Origin: Streptomyces sp. DH41
GTDB lineage: Bacteria; Actinomycetota; Actinomycetes; Streptomycetales; Streptomycetaceae
Length of the DNA: 64,000 nucleotides
NCBI RefSeq assembly: GCF_029813785.1
Contig: NZ_JARVKY010000007.1
Location: 1-64,000, forward strand
Direction of reading: 5' to 3'
Under the pieces are notes generated by a model that had not been told where the DNA came from, made no database searches, and saw only the letters and a list, made by a program, of their open reading frames with translations. A program made the translations under genes and the position numbers. Below are positions 18,289 to 30,816 of this stretch, in pieces. Within the stretch, counting starts at the first letter, position 1; the number at the start of each line of letters is the position of its first letter.

Positions 18289-18338
18289 TCACCGCCCAGA
18301 CTTCGACCCCGCAGTACGTGTACGAGGAGGCCCGCTAA
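18285..18338 (+). CDS. 17-codon reading frame bridging prmC and the Sua5 gene
   Basis: GTG 18285 overlaps the prmC stop (GTGA). The frame reads MITAQTSTPQYVYEEAR and stops at TAA 18336-18338, directly against the ATG of the next gene. Its last codons contain GAGGAGG, which is also the ribosome site of that gene. It could be a small translated peptide that couples translation of prmC to the Sua5 gene, or a chance by-product of the ribosome site. It resembles no peptide I know. Confidence 0.35.
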   Translation: MITAQTSTPQYVYEEAR

Positions 18339-18986
18339 ATGGCACGGCGATACGACACCAACGACGCGACCGACCGTGTGACCGGTCTGCGCGAGGCCGC
18401 GTCCGCCGTCCGCCGTGGCGAGCTCGTGGTGCTGCCGACGGACACCGTGTACGGCATCGGCGCCGACGCCTTCACCGGGGAGGCCGTCGCCGACCTGCTG
18501 GACGCCAAGGGCCGGGGCCGCAACATGCCCACCCCCGTCCTCATCGGCTCGCCGAACACCCTGCACGGCCTGGTCACCGACTTCTCCGAGATGGCGTGGG
18601 AACTGGTCGACGCCTTCTGGCCGGGCGCGCTGACGCTCGTCGCCAAGCACCAGCCGTCCCTCCAGTGGGACCTCGGTGACACCCGGGGCACGGTCGCCGT
18701 GCGCATGCCGCTGCACCCCGTCGCCATCGAGCTGCTCACCGAGGTCGGCCCCATGGCCGTCTCCTCCGCCAACCTGACCGGCCACCCGGCGCCCGAGGAC
18801 TGCGACGCCGCCCAGCAGATGCTCGGCGACTCCGTCTCCGTCTACCTCGACGGCGGCCCCACCCCCGGCAACGTCCCGTCGTCCATCGTCGACGTCACCC
18901 GCGAGGTGCCCGTACTGCTGCGCGCGGGCGCGTTGTCGGCCGAGGAGCTGCGCAAGGTGGTACCCGACCTCGAGGTGGCGAATTGA
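18339..18986 (+). CDS. L-threonylcarbamoyladenylate synthase (Sua5/YrdC/TsaC family)
   Basis: Protein of 215 residues. It makes threonylcarbamoyl-AMP for the t6A37 modification of ANN-reading tRNAs. Family motifs: VVLPTDTVYGIGADA near residue 30, KGRGRNMPTPVLIG, FWPGALTLV, TVAVRMPLHPVA and SSANLTGHPAP. It is the single-domain TsaC-like length, without the long Sua5 C-terminal domain. Its ATG abuts the stop of the 17-codon frame, and its TGA overlaps the TTG of the phosphatase-like gene. Threonine-making genes lie upstream in the same window, but no direct link can be claimed. Confidence 0.93.
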   Translation: MARRYDTNDATDRVTGLREAASAVRRGELVVLPTDTVYGIGADAFTGEAVADLLDAKGRGRNMPTPVLIGSPNTLHGLVTDFSEMAWELVDAFWPGALTLVAKHQPSLQWDLGDTRGTVAVRMPLHPVAIELLTEVGPMAVSSANLTGHPAPEDCDAAQQMLGDSVSVYLDGGPTPGNVPSSIVDVTREVPVLLRAGALSAEELRKVVPDLEVAN

Positions 18987-19663
18987 CGGCCCCTGAGACG
19001 GGGCGTGGCATAGGCAACGCGGAACGCGCCGCGGAGATCACGACAACGTTCGTCGGGCTTCCGCGCGACAGCTTCCGCATCCTCCACGTCAGCACCGGCA
19101 ACGTCTGCCGCTCGCCCATCACCGAGCGGCTGACCCGGCATTTCGTGAAGGAGCGGCTCGGCGTGCTGGGCGGTGGCCTCATCGTGGAGAGCGCGGGCAC
19201 CTGGGGCCATGAGGGCGCGCCCATGGAGTCGAACGCGGAGACGGTCCTCGCGGACTTCGGCGCGGACGCGGCCGGCTTCACCGGACGTGAGCTGCTCGAC
19301 GAGCACGTGATCCGCGCCGACCTCGTGCTGACCGCGACGCGGGACCACCGCGCCCAGGTCATCTCCATGGGGCACTCGGCGGGGCTGCGCACCTTCACCC
19401 TCAAGGAGTTCACCCGCCTGGTGAACGCCATCGACCCGGCGACGCTGCCGTCCTTGGAGGACGGCGTGGTCGCCCGCGCGCGCGCCCTGGTCCGCGCGGC
19501 CGCCGCGCTACGCGGGTGGCTGCTGGCGCCCACGGTGGAGGCGGACGAGGTGTACGACCCGTACGGGGCGCCGCTGCCGTTCTTCCGGTCGGTCGGGGAC
19601 GAGATACACCAGGCGCTGGATCCGGTGGTGACGGCGCTGACGGGGGTCGCGGCGCGCATGTAG
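18983..19663 (+). CDS. Low-molecular-weight phosphatase-like protein lacking the nucleophilic cysteine
   Basis: Protein of 226 residues from TTG 18983, overlapping the Sua5 stop (TTGA). It has the LMW protein-tyrosine-phosphatase fold: P-loop HVSTGNVCRSPITERL (residues 35-50), SAGTWGHEG, and a C-terminal region with VYDPYG. In active enzymes the P-loop is C-x5-R; here the first cysteine is replaced by Ser37 (codon AGC), while Cys42 and Arg43 remain. A ~30-residue N-terminal extension is present. It may be a phosphotyrosine-binding pseudophosphatase or act in another way. Low-molecular-weight phosphatases often work in exopolysaccharide control, and a glycan transferase lies downstream. Confidence 0.85.
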   Translation: MTAPETGRGIGNAERAAEITTTFVGLPRDSFRILHVSTGNVCRSPITERLTRHFVKERLGVLGGGLIVESAGTWGHEGAPMESNAETVLADFGADAAGFTGRELLDEHVIRADLVLTATRDHRAQVISMGHSAGLRTFTLKEFTRLVNAIDPATLPSLEDGVVARARALVRAAAALRGWLLAPTVEADEVYDPYGAPLPFFRSVGDEIHQALDPVVTALTGVAARM

Positions 19664-19860
19664 GCGGGCCCCCGTCAGCGCCGGGACAGGGCCTGGTGCC
19701 CGTATCGGAACAGGGGCCGGGGCGGGCCGGGCGCGCACGCGGCGGCAGGCGGGGTACGCCGCCGCCCACGCGGCGGCGGCGGAGCGACAACGCGGGCGCC
19801 GTCGGCCCCACGGGCCTACATTGGTCGTACGTCACCGTCGACGCACGCCCGGAGCGCACC

Positions 19861-21120
<1,260 letters not shown>

Positions 21121-21132
<12 letters not shown>

Positions 21133-21167
21133 GTCCGGGTAGGCGCGACGTGTGCACCGCCACACGT
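21121..21167 (+). terminator. Two tandem hairpins ending glyA, stop codon in the first loop
   Basis: TACCCGGAC (21121-21129) pairs with GTCCGGGTA (21133-21141), and the three loop bases are the glyA stop codon TGA (21130-21132). A second hairpin ACGTGTG/CACACGT follows at 21148-21154/21161-21167. Confidence 0.7.
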
Positions 21168-21261
21168 GCAACCATCGTCGCTACCCGGAAGTCCCCAACC
21201 ATATGCGCGCATCGCTAGGGTGGTGGGCTGGGAATGGCCAGCGAGACCTGTGGGGAAGCCT

Positions 21262-22590
21262 GTGCGTGAATACCTGCTGACGCTCTGCATCACGGCCGCG
21301 GTGACGTATCTGCTGACAGGGCCGGTACGGAAGTTCGCGATCGTGGCGGGGGCGATGCCGGAGATCCGGGCACGTGACGTGCACCGGGAACCCACTCCGC
21401 GGCTCGGCGGGATCGCGATGTTCTTCGGACTGTGCGCGGGCCTGCTGGTCGCCGACCACCTCACCAACCTCAGTGAGGTCTTCGAGAACTCGAACGAGCC
21501 TCGGGCCCTGCTCTCCGGGGCGGCCGTGATCTGGCTGATCGGCGTCCTGGACGACAAGTTCGAGATCGACGCCCTGATCAAGCTGGGCGGGCAGATGATC
21601 GCCGCCGGTGTGATGGTGGTGCAGGGTCTGACCATCCTGTGGATCCCGGTGCCGGGCGTCGGCACGGTGGCGCTCACCCAGTGGCAGGGCACCCTGCTGA
21701 CGGTGGCGCTGGTCGTCATCACCATCAACGCGGTCAACTTCGTCGACGGCCTGGACGGTCTCGCCGCCGGCATGGTGTGCATCGCGGCGGCCGCGTTCTT
21801 CATGTACGCCTACCGGATCTGGTACTCGTACGGCATCGAGGCCGCGGCCCCGGCCTCGCTGTTCGCGGTGATCCTGATGGGCATGTGCCTGGGCTTCCTG
21901 CCGCACAACATGCATCCCGCCCGGATCTTCATGGGCGACTCCGGTTCGATGCTGATCGGGCTCGTCCTGGCGGCCGGCGCGATCTCGGTCACCGGCCAGG
22001 TCGACCCGGACCTGATGAACCTGTTCTCCGGTTCCGAGCGCAACTCGGTGCACCAGATGGTGCCGGTCTACATCCCGTTGGTGATGCCGCTCACCATCAT
22101 CGCCATCCCGGCCGCCGACCTGATCCTGGCGATCGTCCGGCGCACCTGGCGCGGCCAGTCGCCGTTCGCCGCGGACCGGGGGCACCTGCACCACCGGCTG
22201 CTGGAGATCGGCCACTCGCACAGCCGCGCGGTGCTGATCATGTACTTCTTCTCGGCGCTGATCGCCTTCGGTGCGCTCGCGTACTCCGTGAACGCCGCTT
22301 CGATGTGGATCGTGCTGAGCGTCGTCATCCTCAGCGCGGCGGGCCTGGTCCTGCTCCTGCTGCCGCGCTTCACCCCCCGCGCCCCGCGCTGGGCCGAGCA
22401 CTTCGTGCCGCCCCGCTACCGCCGCCGCAAGGCGGTCGTCACGGAGGGGGAGCCTCCGGTGGCCGCGGACGAGGGCGGCGACGCCGACGAGTCCGGTGCG
22501 GGTGCGACCGGCGACCGGGTCCCGGTCGCCGCGGGTGTCTCGGGCGTCAACGGGGCCACCGCCGTCGGCCCCCGTTCGCGCACAAGGTAA
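21262..22590 (+). CDS. MraY/WecA-type polyprenyl-phosphate GlcNAc-1-phosphate transferase
   Basis: Protein of 442 residues from GTG 21262 (GGGGAA upstream; GTG 21250 is an alternative). It has about eleven membrane helices and the family's cytoplasmic loop motifs: REPTPRLGGIAMF, WLIGVLDDKFEIDA (metal-binding DD), INAVNFVDGLDGLAAG, ARIFMGDSGSMLIG and DRGHLHHRLLE (HHR loop of WecA-type enzymes). The charged C-terminal ~70 residues are cytoplasmic. It moves GlcNAc-1-phosphate onto a C50/C55 lipid carrier to start wall glycopolymer synthesis. A -10-like TAGGGT lies near 21217. It stands just before the atp operon, as I recall for other streptomycetes. Confidence 0.92.
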   Translation: MREYLLTLCITAAVTYLLTGPVRKFAIVAGAMPEIRARDVHREPTPRLGGIAMFFGLCAGLLVADHLTNLSEVFENSNEPRALLSGAAVIWLIGVLDDKFEIDALIKLGGQMIAAGVMVVQGLTILWIPVPGVGTVALTQWQGTLLTVALVVITINAVNFVDGLDGLAAGMVCIAAAAFFMYAYRIWYSYGIEAAAPASLFAVILMGMCLGFLPHNMHPARIFMGDSGSMLIGLVLAAGAISVTGQVDPDLMNLFSGSERNSVHQMVPVYIPLVMPLTIIAIPAADLILAIVRRTWRGQSPFAADRGHLHHRLLEIGHSHSRAVLIMYFFSALIAFGALAYSVNAASMWIVLSVVILSAAGLVLLLLPRFTPRAPRWAEHFVPPRYRRRKAVVTEGEPPVAADEGGDADESGAGATGDRVPVAAGVSGVNGATAVGPRSRTR

Positions 22591-22876
22591 GAATCTGACT
22601 AGAGCATTGCCAACTCGTGGGGGAACGAAGTACCCCATTACCAGACAAGTGGGCTCAGTGAGCGCACAAACGCGCACGGTCACTCTCATGTGTGACAGCA
22701 AGCACACTCCCAGGTAAAGACCTCATCAAATAGTTTGTGATACCGTTCACGAGAACCCCGGATGGAGCCGAAGGGCCGCAGTGCGACGGCCCGTTGGTGA
22801 GAGTTCTGCACTCGACCCGGGGGACTACGCTCGTCCATGACGACACCCCCTGCCCCCTGAAAGCGGAGCTGCCGCC
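22591..22876 (+). promoter_or_regulatory. atp operon promoter region
   Basis: This 286-bp gap precedes the nine-gene ATP synthase operon. It is more AT-rich than its surroundings near 22718-22750 (catcaaatagtttgtgatac). It contains a dyad GTGTG-N8-CACAC (22690-22694/22703-22707) and a second dyad described separately. The exact -35/-10 boxes are uncertain. The ribosome site for atpI is AAGCGGAG near 22861. Confidence 0.5.
22736..22751 (+). promoter_or_regulatory. Crp-like operator TGTGA-N6-TCACG upstream of atpI
   Basis: The 16 bases read TGTGATACCGTTCACG, matching the classic CRP-family consensus TGTGA-N6-TCACA at nine of ten half-site bases. It lies 126 bp before atpI, inside the presumed promoter region. 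Streptomyces Crp is known to use a similar palindrome; binding here is inference. Confidence 0.45.
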
Positions 22877-23314
22877 ATGCCCTCCAACGACGTCCGGATC
22901 CTGATCCAGGCTGCCGTGCCCACCGCCATCGTCGGTGCGCTCGCAGTCGCGATCGGCGGTGCCGTCGAGGGGGGCAAGGGTGCGATCGGGGCGCTCGTCG
23001 GGGCGGTGATCGTGATCCTTTTCATGGGAGCGGGGCTGTACGCCCTTCAGTGGACCGCCAGGTCGGTGCCGACGCTGTTCCAGGCGATGGCGCTGATGAT
23101 GTACATGGCTCAGATCGCGCTGATGTTCGTCTTCATCGTGCTCTTCAAGGACACGACGCTGTTCCATCCGAAGGTCTTCGCTCTCGCCTTGCTCGCGGGC
23201 ACTCTCACCTGGGTCGCCGCGCAAGCGCGTGCCCAGATGAAGGCCAAGATCCTCTACGTGGAGCCCGAGTCGACGACGAGCGAGAAGAAGGAAACTCCGG
23301 GGCGCCCGTCGTGA
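22877..23314 (+). CDS. atpI: ATP synthase protein I
   Basis: Protein of 145 residues with four membrane helices (residues about 9-27, 34-56, 68-90, 99-118) and a charged C-terminal tail. AtpI is a non-stoichiometric membrane protein that helps assemble the c-ring of the F-type ATP synthase and may aid magnesium uptake. It is the first gene of the atp operon; atpB begins 225 bp later, after a gap that contains a possible second promoter (TATCGT at 23353-23358). Sequence conservation in this family is low, so the call rests mainly on position and topology. Confidence 0.88.
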   Translation: MPSNDVRILIQAAVPTAIVGALAVAIGGAVEGGKGAIGALVGAVIVILFMGAGLYALQWTARSVPTLFQAMALMMYMAQIALMFVFIVLFKDTTLFHPKVFALALLAGTLTWVAAQARAQMKAKILYVEPESTTSEKKETPGRPS

Positions 23315-23539
23315 GACGTAGGGCCGGGATAAAGGCGCATGAGAGACCCTGCTATCGTCCGGTGCCAACTGCGGCATCGCGGGCGCGGGCATCCCAGCTG
23401 ACGCCTGCCACATCGCGAGGCGAGATGCCCCACAGCCGCCCCCATACCCGTAACACCAGTCCCGTGCCGATCCGCGGCCCCGTGCCGCGCCGACACCACG
23501 AGGTTGCCGAATCCATGCGCCACGCTGAAGGAGCCCGCG

Positions 23540-24361
23540 GTGAGTGCTGACCAGACACAGGTGCTCGCCTTCGAGACCGACTGCCACATCTTCGACGGCT
23601 GTGGCTTCCCGTCTCCCGGGCTGCACTCGTTCCTGTTCGAGCCCCTGTGGGGCAACGGCGACAGCAACGTGTACTTCAACAAGACGATGCTGCTGGCGCT
23701 GCTCGGCTCGATCATCATCGTCGGCTTCTTCTGGGCCGCCTTCGGCCGGCCCAAGGTCGTCCCCGGCAAGCTCCAGATGGTCGCCGAGGCGGGCTACGAC
23801 TTCATCCGCCGGGGCGTCGTCTACGAGACGATGGGCAAGCGCGAGGGCGAGAAGTACGTCCCGTTCATCGTCGCGCTGTTCTTCTTCGTGTGGATGATGA
23901 ACCTCTGGGCGATCATTCCGGTCGCCCAGTTCCCGGTGACGTCGTCCATCGCCTACCCGGCGGTGCTGGCGCTGCTCGTGTACGTCGTCTGGGTCTCACT
24001 GACCTTCAAGAAGCACGGCTTCGTCGGCGCCCTGAAGAACTTCACCGGCTACGACAAGTCGCTCGGTGCGGCCCTGCCGGTCGTCATGCTGATCGAGGCC
24101 TTCTCGAACCTGCTCGTGCGGCCCTTCACCCACGCCGTGCGACTCTTCGCGAACATGTTCGCGGGCCACATCCTGCTGGTGCTGTTCACCATCGCCAGCT
24201 GGTACCTGCTGAACGGCATCGGGATCGCCTACGCCGGCGTCTCGTTCGTGATGGTCATCGTGATGACCGCCTTCGAGCTCTTCATCCAGGCACTGCAGGC
24301 ATACGTCTTCGTCCTGCTGGCCGTTACCTACATCCAGGGCGCGCTCGCCGAGCAGCACTGA
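23540..24361 (+). CDS. atpB: ATP synthase subunit a
   Basis: Protein of 273 residues from GTG 23540 with AAGGAG upstream; the in-frame ATG at 23504 would add residues without family similarity. It forms the stator half-channels of Fo. Several membrane helices are visible. The essential arginine lies in helix motif HAVRLFANMFAGH, preceded by NLLVRPFTHAV, and the C-terminal helix FELFIQALQAYVFVLL completes the proton path. It is followed by atpE after 72 bp. Confidence 0.96.
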   Translation: MSADQTQVLAFETDCHIFDGCGFPSPGLHSFLFEPLWGNGDSNVYFNKTMLLALLGSIIIVGFFWAAFGRPKVVPGKLQMVAEAGYDFIRRGVVYETMGKREGEKYVPFIVALFFFVWMMNLWAIIPVAQFPVTSSIAYPAVLALLVYVVWVSLTFKKHGFVGALKNFTGYDKSLGAALPVVMLIEAFSNLLVRPFTHAVRLFANMFAGHILLVLFTIASWYLLNGIGIAYAGVSFVMVIVMTAFELFIQALQAYVFVLLAVTYIQGALAEQH

Positions 24362-24415
24362 GCGTCCCGCACCCGCCCCCAGTCGTCCGGTGGCCCACCC
24401 CCACCGGAACCGTGA

Positions 24416-24664
<249 letters not shown>

Positions 24665-24708
24665 TCATCTGATCCGCGACCGGCTCACTAGACGAAAGGC
24701 ACTCTGAT

Positions 24709-25254
24709 ATGAGCCCACTGCTTCATATCGCGGCCGAGGAGGCGCAGAACCCCCTCGTCCCGGCGATCCCCGAGGTCGTCATCGGCCTGATCGCCTTCGT
24801 CATCGTCTTCGGCTTCCTCGCCAAGAAGATCCTCCCGAACATCAACAAGGTTCTGGAGGAGCGCCGCGAGGCGATCGAGGGCGGGATCGAGAAGGCCGAG
24901 GCCGCTCAGACCGAGGCCCAGAGCGTGCTGGAGCAGTACAAGGCTCAGCTCGCCGAGGCCCGGCACGAGGCCGCGCGTCTGCGCCAGGAGGCGCAGGAGC
25001 AGGGCGCCGCGCTCATCGCCGAGATGCGCGCGGAAGGCCAGCGGCAGCGTGAGGAGATCATCGCCGCCGGACACACCCAGGTCGAGGCCGACCGCAAGGC
25101 CGCCTCGTCCGCGCTGCGCCAGGACGTCGGCAAGCTCGCCACCGACCTGGCCGGCAAGCTCGTCGGCGAGTCCCTCGAGGACCACGCCCGGCAGAGCCGT
25201 GTGATCGACCGCTTCCTCGACCAGCTCGAGGAGAAGGCCGAGGCCGGACGATGA
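24709..25254 (+). CDS. atpF: ATP synthase subunit b
   Basis: Protein of 181 residues. One membrane helix near the N-terminus (VVIGLIAFVIVFGFLA, about 24-40) is followed by a long charged coiled coil rich in Glu, Ala, Arg and Gln. This is the peripheral stalk linking Fo to F1. Its stop overlaps the start of atpH (ATGA), so the two stalk subunits are translationally coupled. Confidence 0.96.
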   Translation: MSPLLHIAAEEAQNPLVPAIPEVVIGLIAFVIVFGFLAKKILPNINKVLEERREAIEGGIEKAEAAQTEAQSVLEQYKAQLAEARHEAARLRQEAQEQGAALIAEMRAEGQRQREEIIAAGHTQVEADRKAASSALRQDVGKLATDLAGKLVGESLEDHARQSRVIDRFLDQLEEKAEAGR

Positions 25255-26066
25255 ACGGAGCGAGCCGCGAGGCCCTGGCAGCCGCACGCGAGCGACTCGA
25301 CGCGCTGACGGACTCCACGTCCGTGGACGCCGCGCAGCTCGCCGACGAGCTGGCCGCCGTCACCGCGCTGCTCCACCGCGAGGTCAGCCTGCGGCGGGTC
25401 CTCACCGACCCGGCGCAGGCCGCCGACGCCAAGGCCGAACTGGCCGGACGCATCCTCGGCGGACAGGTCGGCGGTCCCGCCGCCGACCTGGTGGCCGGTA
25501 CGGTGCGCTCCCGCTGGTCGCAGTCGCGCGACCTGGTGGACGCGCTGGAGGAGCTGGCCGCCATGGCCGACTTCACCGCGGCGCAGAAGACGGGCGCGCT
25601 CGACGACGTCGAGGACGAGCTGTTCCGGTTCAGCCGGATCGTCGCGTCCGACACGGGCCTGCGGTCCGCGCTGACCGACCGCTCCGCGAGCACGTCGGCC
25701 AAGAGCGAGCTGCTGCACAGCCTGCTCGGCGGCCGGGCCAAGGCCACCACCGAGCGTCTGGTGACGCGCCTTGTGACCGCGCCCCGGGGACGTAGCCTGG
25801 AAGCGGGACTCGAGTCCCTGTCCAAGCTCGCCGCCGAGCGTCGCGAGCGCACGGTCGCCGTCGTCACCTCGGCGGTCCCGCTCAGCGACACCCAGAAGCG
25901 GCGCCTCGGCGCGGCGCTGGCGAAGCTGTACGGGCGCCAGATGCACCTCAACCTCGACGTGGACCCGGAGGTCCTCGGCGGAGTCCAGGTGCGGGTCGGC
26001 GACGAGATCATCAACGGCTCGCTGGCGGACCGGCTCGACGACGCCGCCCGCCGCATGGCGAGCTAG
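25251..26066 (+). CDS. atpH: ATP synthase subunit delta
   Basis: Protein of 271 residues, starting in a four-base overlap with atpF. It is longer than E. coli delta (177 residues), as in other actinobacteria. The C-terminal half carries the family pattern ending [19 protein letters not shown]. Delta sits on top of F1 and binds the b-subunit stalk. Confidence 0.95.
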   Translation: MNGASREALAAARERLDALTDSTSVDAAQLADELAAVTALLHREVSLRRVLTDPAQAADAKAELAGRILGGQVGGPAADLVAGTVRSRWSQSRDLVDALEELAAMADFTAAQKTGALDDVEDELFRFSRIVASDTGLRSALTDRSASTSAKSELLHSLLGGRAKATTERLVTRLVTAPRGRSLEAGLESLSKLAAERRERTVAVVTSAVPLSDTQKRRLGAALAKLYGRQMHLNLDVDPEVLGGVQVRVGDEIINGSLADRLDDAARRMAS

Positions 26067-26191
26067 CACCAACCGCATACGTAGGACTACGGCCCGGGTT
26101 GGGCCGTGCAGAGGATTCACCTCTTTCAGGGGGGAGTCCCCATCCCCCCAAAGTGAAACTTCGGGCCCAACAAGGAGAGCAGGGAACTCAG

Positions 26192-27781
26192 ATGGCGGAG
26201 CTCACGATCCGGCCGGAGGAGATCCGGGACGCGCTGGAGAACTTCGTCCAGTCGTACAAGCCGGACGCGGCCTCGCGCGAGGAGGTCGGTACGGTCAGCC
26301 TTGCCGGCGACGGCATCGCGAAGGTCGAGGGTCTTCCGTCGGCCATGGCCAACGAACTGCTGAAGTTCGAGGACGGCACCCTCGGTCTCGCCCTCAACCT
26401 CGAGGAGCGCGAGATCGGTTGCGTCGTCCTCGGTGAGTTCAGCGGTATCGAGGAGGGCCAGCCGGTCACCCGCACCGGTGAGGTCCTGTCGGTCGCCGTG
26501 GGCGAGGGCTACCTCGGCCGCGTGGTCGACCCCCTCGGCAAGCCGATCGACGGCCTCGGCGAGATCGAGACGTCCGGCCGCCGTGCGCTGGAGCTGCAGG
26601 CCCCCACGGTCATGCAGCGCAAGTCGGTGCACGAGCCGATGGAGACGGGCTACAAGGCCGTCGACGCCATGACCCCGATCGGCCGCGGCCAGCGTCAGCT
26701 GGTCATCGGCGACCGCCAGACCGGCAAGACCGCCCTGGCCGTCGACACGATCATCAACCAGCGTGACAACTGGCGCACCGGCGACCCGAACAAGCAGGTC
26801 CGCTGCATCTACGTCGCCATCGGCCAGAAGGGCTCGACCATCGCGTCGGTCCGCGGCGCGCTGGAGGAGAACGGCGCGCTGGAGTACACGACCATCGTCG
26901 CCGCCCCGGCGTCCGACCCGGCCGGCTTCAAGTACCTGGCGCCGTACACCGGCTCGGCCATCGGCCAGCAGTGGATGTACGAGGGCAAGCACGTCCTGAT
27001 CATCTTCGACGACCTGTCGAAGCAGGCCGACGCCTACCGCGCCGTGTCCCTGCTGCTGCGCCGCCCGCCGGGCCGCGAGGCCTACCCGGGTGACGTCTTC
27101 TACCTGCACTCCCGTCTGCTGGAGCGCTGCGCGAAGCTCTCCGACGCCGAGGGCGCCGGTTCGATGACGGGTCTGCCGATCGTCGAGACCAAGGCCAACG
27201 ACGTCTCGGCGTTCATCCCGACCAACGTCATCTCCATCACCGACGGCCAGTGCTTCCTGGAGTCGGACCTGTTCAACGCCGGTCAGCGCCCCGCGCTGAA
27301 CGTGGGTATCTCCGTCTCCCGAGTCGGTGGCTCCGCCCAGCACAAGGCGATGAAGCAGGTCTCCGGCCGTCTGCGCGTGGACCTCGCCCAGTTCCGTGAG
27401 ATGGAGGCGTTCGCCGCCTTCGGCTCCGACCTGGACGCCGCGTCGAAGGCGCAGCTGGAGCGCGGCCAGCGCATGGTCGAGCTGCTGAAGCAGGACCAGT
27501 ACGAGCCGATGTCCACCGAGGACCAGGTCGTCTCCGTCTGGGCCGGCACCACCGGCCGGATGGACGAGGTGCCGGTCGTCGACGTCCGCCGCTTCGAGAA
27601 GGAGCTCCTCGAGTACCTGCACCGCCAGGAGCAGGGCCTCATGACCTCCATCCGCGAGGGCGGCAAGATGTCCGACGACACGCTTCAGGCCATCGGCGAC
27701 GCCATCGCGGCGTTCAAGAAGCAGTTCGAGACGAGCGACGGCAAGCTGCTCGGCGAGGACGCCCCGTCCGCCGCCAAGTGA
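26192..27781 (+). CDS. atpA: ATP synthase subunit alpha
   Basis: Protein of 529 residues from ATG 26192, preceded by AAGGAGAGCAGG; an in-frame upstream start at 26099 is less likely. It is the non-catalytic nucleotide-binding subunit of F1. Walker A is [13 protein letters not shown] near residue 170, followed by the [12 protein letters not shown] segment. The C-terminal signature [14 protein letters not shown] is clear. atpG follows after 21 bp. Confidence 0.97.
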   Translation: MAELTIRPEEIRDALENFVQSYKPDAASREEVGTVSLAGDGIAKVEGLPSAMANELLKFEDGTLGLALNLEEREIGCVVLGEFSGIEEGQPVTRTGEVLSVAVGEGYLGRVVDPLGKPIDGLGEIETSGRRALELQAPTVMQRKSVHEPMETGYKAVDAMTPIGRGQRQLVIGDRQTGKTALAVDTIINQRDNWRTGDPNKQVRCIYVAIGQKGSTIASVRGALEENGALEYTTIVAAPASDPAGFKYLAPYTGSAIGQQWMYEGKHVLIIFDDLSKQADAYRAVSLLLRRPPGREAYPGDVFYLHSRLLERCAKLSDAEGAGSMTGLPIVETKANDVSAFIPTNVISITDGQCFLESDLFNAGQRPALNVGISVSRVGGSAQHKAMKQVSGRLRVDLAQFREMEAFAAFGSDLDAASKAQLERGQRMVELLKQDQYEPMSTEDQVVSVWAGTTGRMDEVPVVDVRRFEKELLEYLHRQEQGLMTSIREGGKMSDDTLQAIGDAIAAFKKQFETSDGKLLGEDAPSAAK

Positions 27782-27802
27782 CGTAAGGAAGGGACCTGAC
27801 TC

Positions 27803-30168
<2,366 letters not shown>

Positions 30169-30182
30169 GCCGCGTGCTCATC

Positions 30183-30232
30183 GTGAGCCCCAGGGCTCAC
30201 ACCGGAGGGGGCGGGCGCGTCCCGTCCCCTCC
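30183..30232 (+). terminator. Paired hairpins between atpD and atpC
   Basis: GTGAGCCC (30183-30190) pairs with 30193-30200, and GGAGGGG (30204-30210) with CCCCTCC (30226-30232). They lie in the 131-bp gap inside the operon, so they may cause partial termination or protect the upstream mRNA, lowering epsilon output relative to beta. Confidence 0.5.
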
Positions 30233-30243
30233 GTCACGCCCAT

Positions 30244-30249
30244 TAGACT
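30244..30249 (+). promoter_or_regulatory. Possible -10 box in front of atpC
   Basis: TAGACT at 30244-30249 lies 51 bases before the atpC start, after the paired hairpins. It resembles a housekeeping -10 box, but no good -35 is visible. Confidence 0.3.
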
Positions 30250-30299
30250 TGTAACCAACACCCGGCTCTCCCGCCGGGTGGTGACCCGAGGAGCCACTC

Positions 30300-30674
30300 T
30301 TGGCTGCTGAGCTGCATGTCGAGCTGGTCGCCGCCGACCGTCAGGTCTGGTCCGGCGAGGCCACCCTGGTCGTCGCGCGCACCACGTCCGGCGACATCGG
30401 CGTCATGCCCGGTCACCAGCCGCTGCTCGGTGTGCTGGAGTCGGGCCCGGTGACCATTCGTACGAGTGACGGTGGGACGGTCGTCGCCGCTGTGCACGGA
30501 GGCTTCATCTCGTTCGCGGACGGCAAACTGTCGCTGCTGGCCGAGATCGCCGAGCTGGCGGACGAGATCGACGTCCAGCGGGCGGAGCGGGAGCTCGAGC
30601 ACGCGAAGGCGGAGGGCGACACCCACTCCGAGCGCCGCGCGGACGTCCGACTGCGCGCGGCGGCGGGACGCTGA
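30300..30674 (+). CDS. atpC: ATP synthase subunit epsilon
   Basis: Protein of 124 residues from TTG 30300 with CGAGGAG upstream. The N-terminal beta-sandwich reads AAELHVELVAADRQVWSGEA and carries the family motif GDIGVMPGHQPLLGVLE. The C-terminal helices are short and charged. Epsilon couples the shaft to the c-ring and can inhibit ATP hydrolysis. It is the last gene of the operon. Confidence 0.95.
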   Translation: MAAELHVELVAADRQVWSGEATLVVARTTSGDIGVMPGHQPLLGVLESGPVTIRTSDGGTVVAAVHGGFISFADGKLSLLAEIAELADEIDVQRAERELEHAKAEGDTHSERRADVRLRAAAGR

Positions 30675-30712
30675 TCCACAGCACTGTGCGATAGCGTCGT
30701 GCCATGACGTCA

Positions 30713-30760
30713 CTCAGCCGCGGCTGGGACCGGAGCCATCCGGACCCGGCCGCGGCTGAG
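30713..30760 (+). terminator. Terminator of the atp operon
   Basis: A 12-bp exact stem CTCAGCCGCGGC (30713-30724) pairs with 30749-30760 and continues inward with GGG/CCC and CCGG/CCGG pairs after single mismatches, so about 19 bp in all. A TTTTTT run occurs 13 bases later (30773-30778). Confidence 0.75.
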
Positions 30761-30816
30761 GCAGATCCGGGTGTTTTTTCCGTTCCGTTACCTAGGAGAC
30801 GAGGAGGTCGGTGTCG

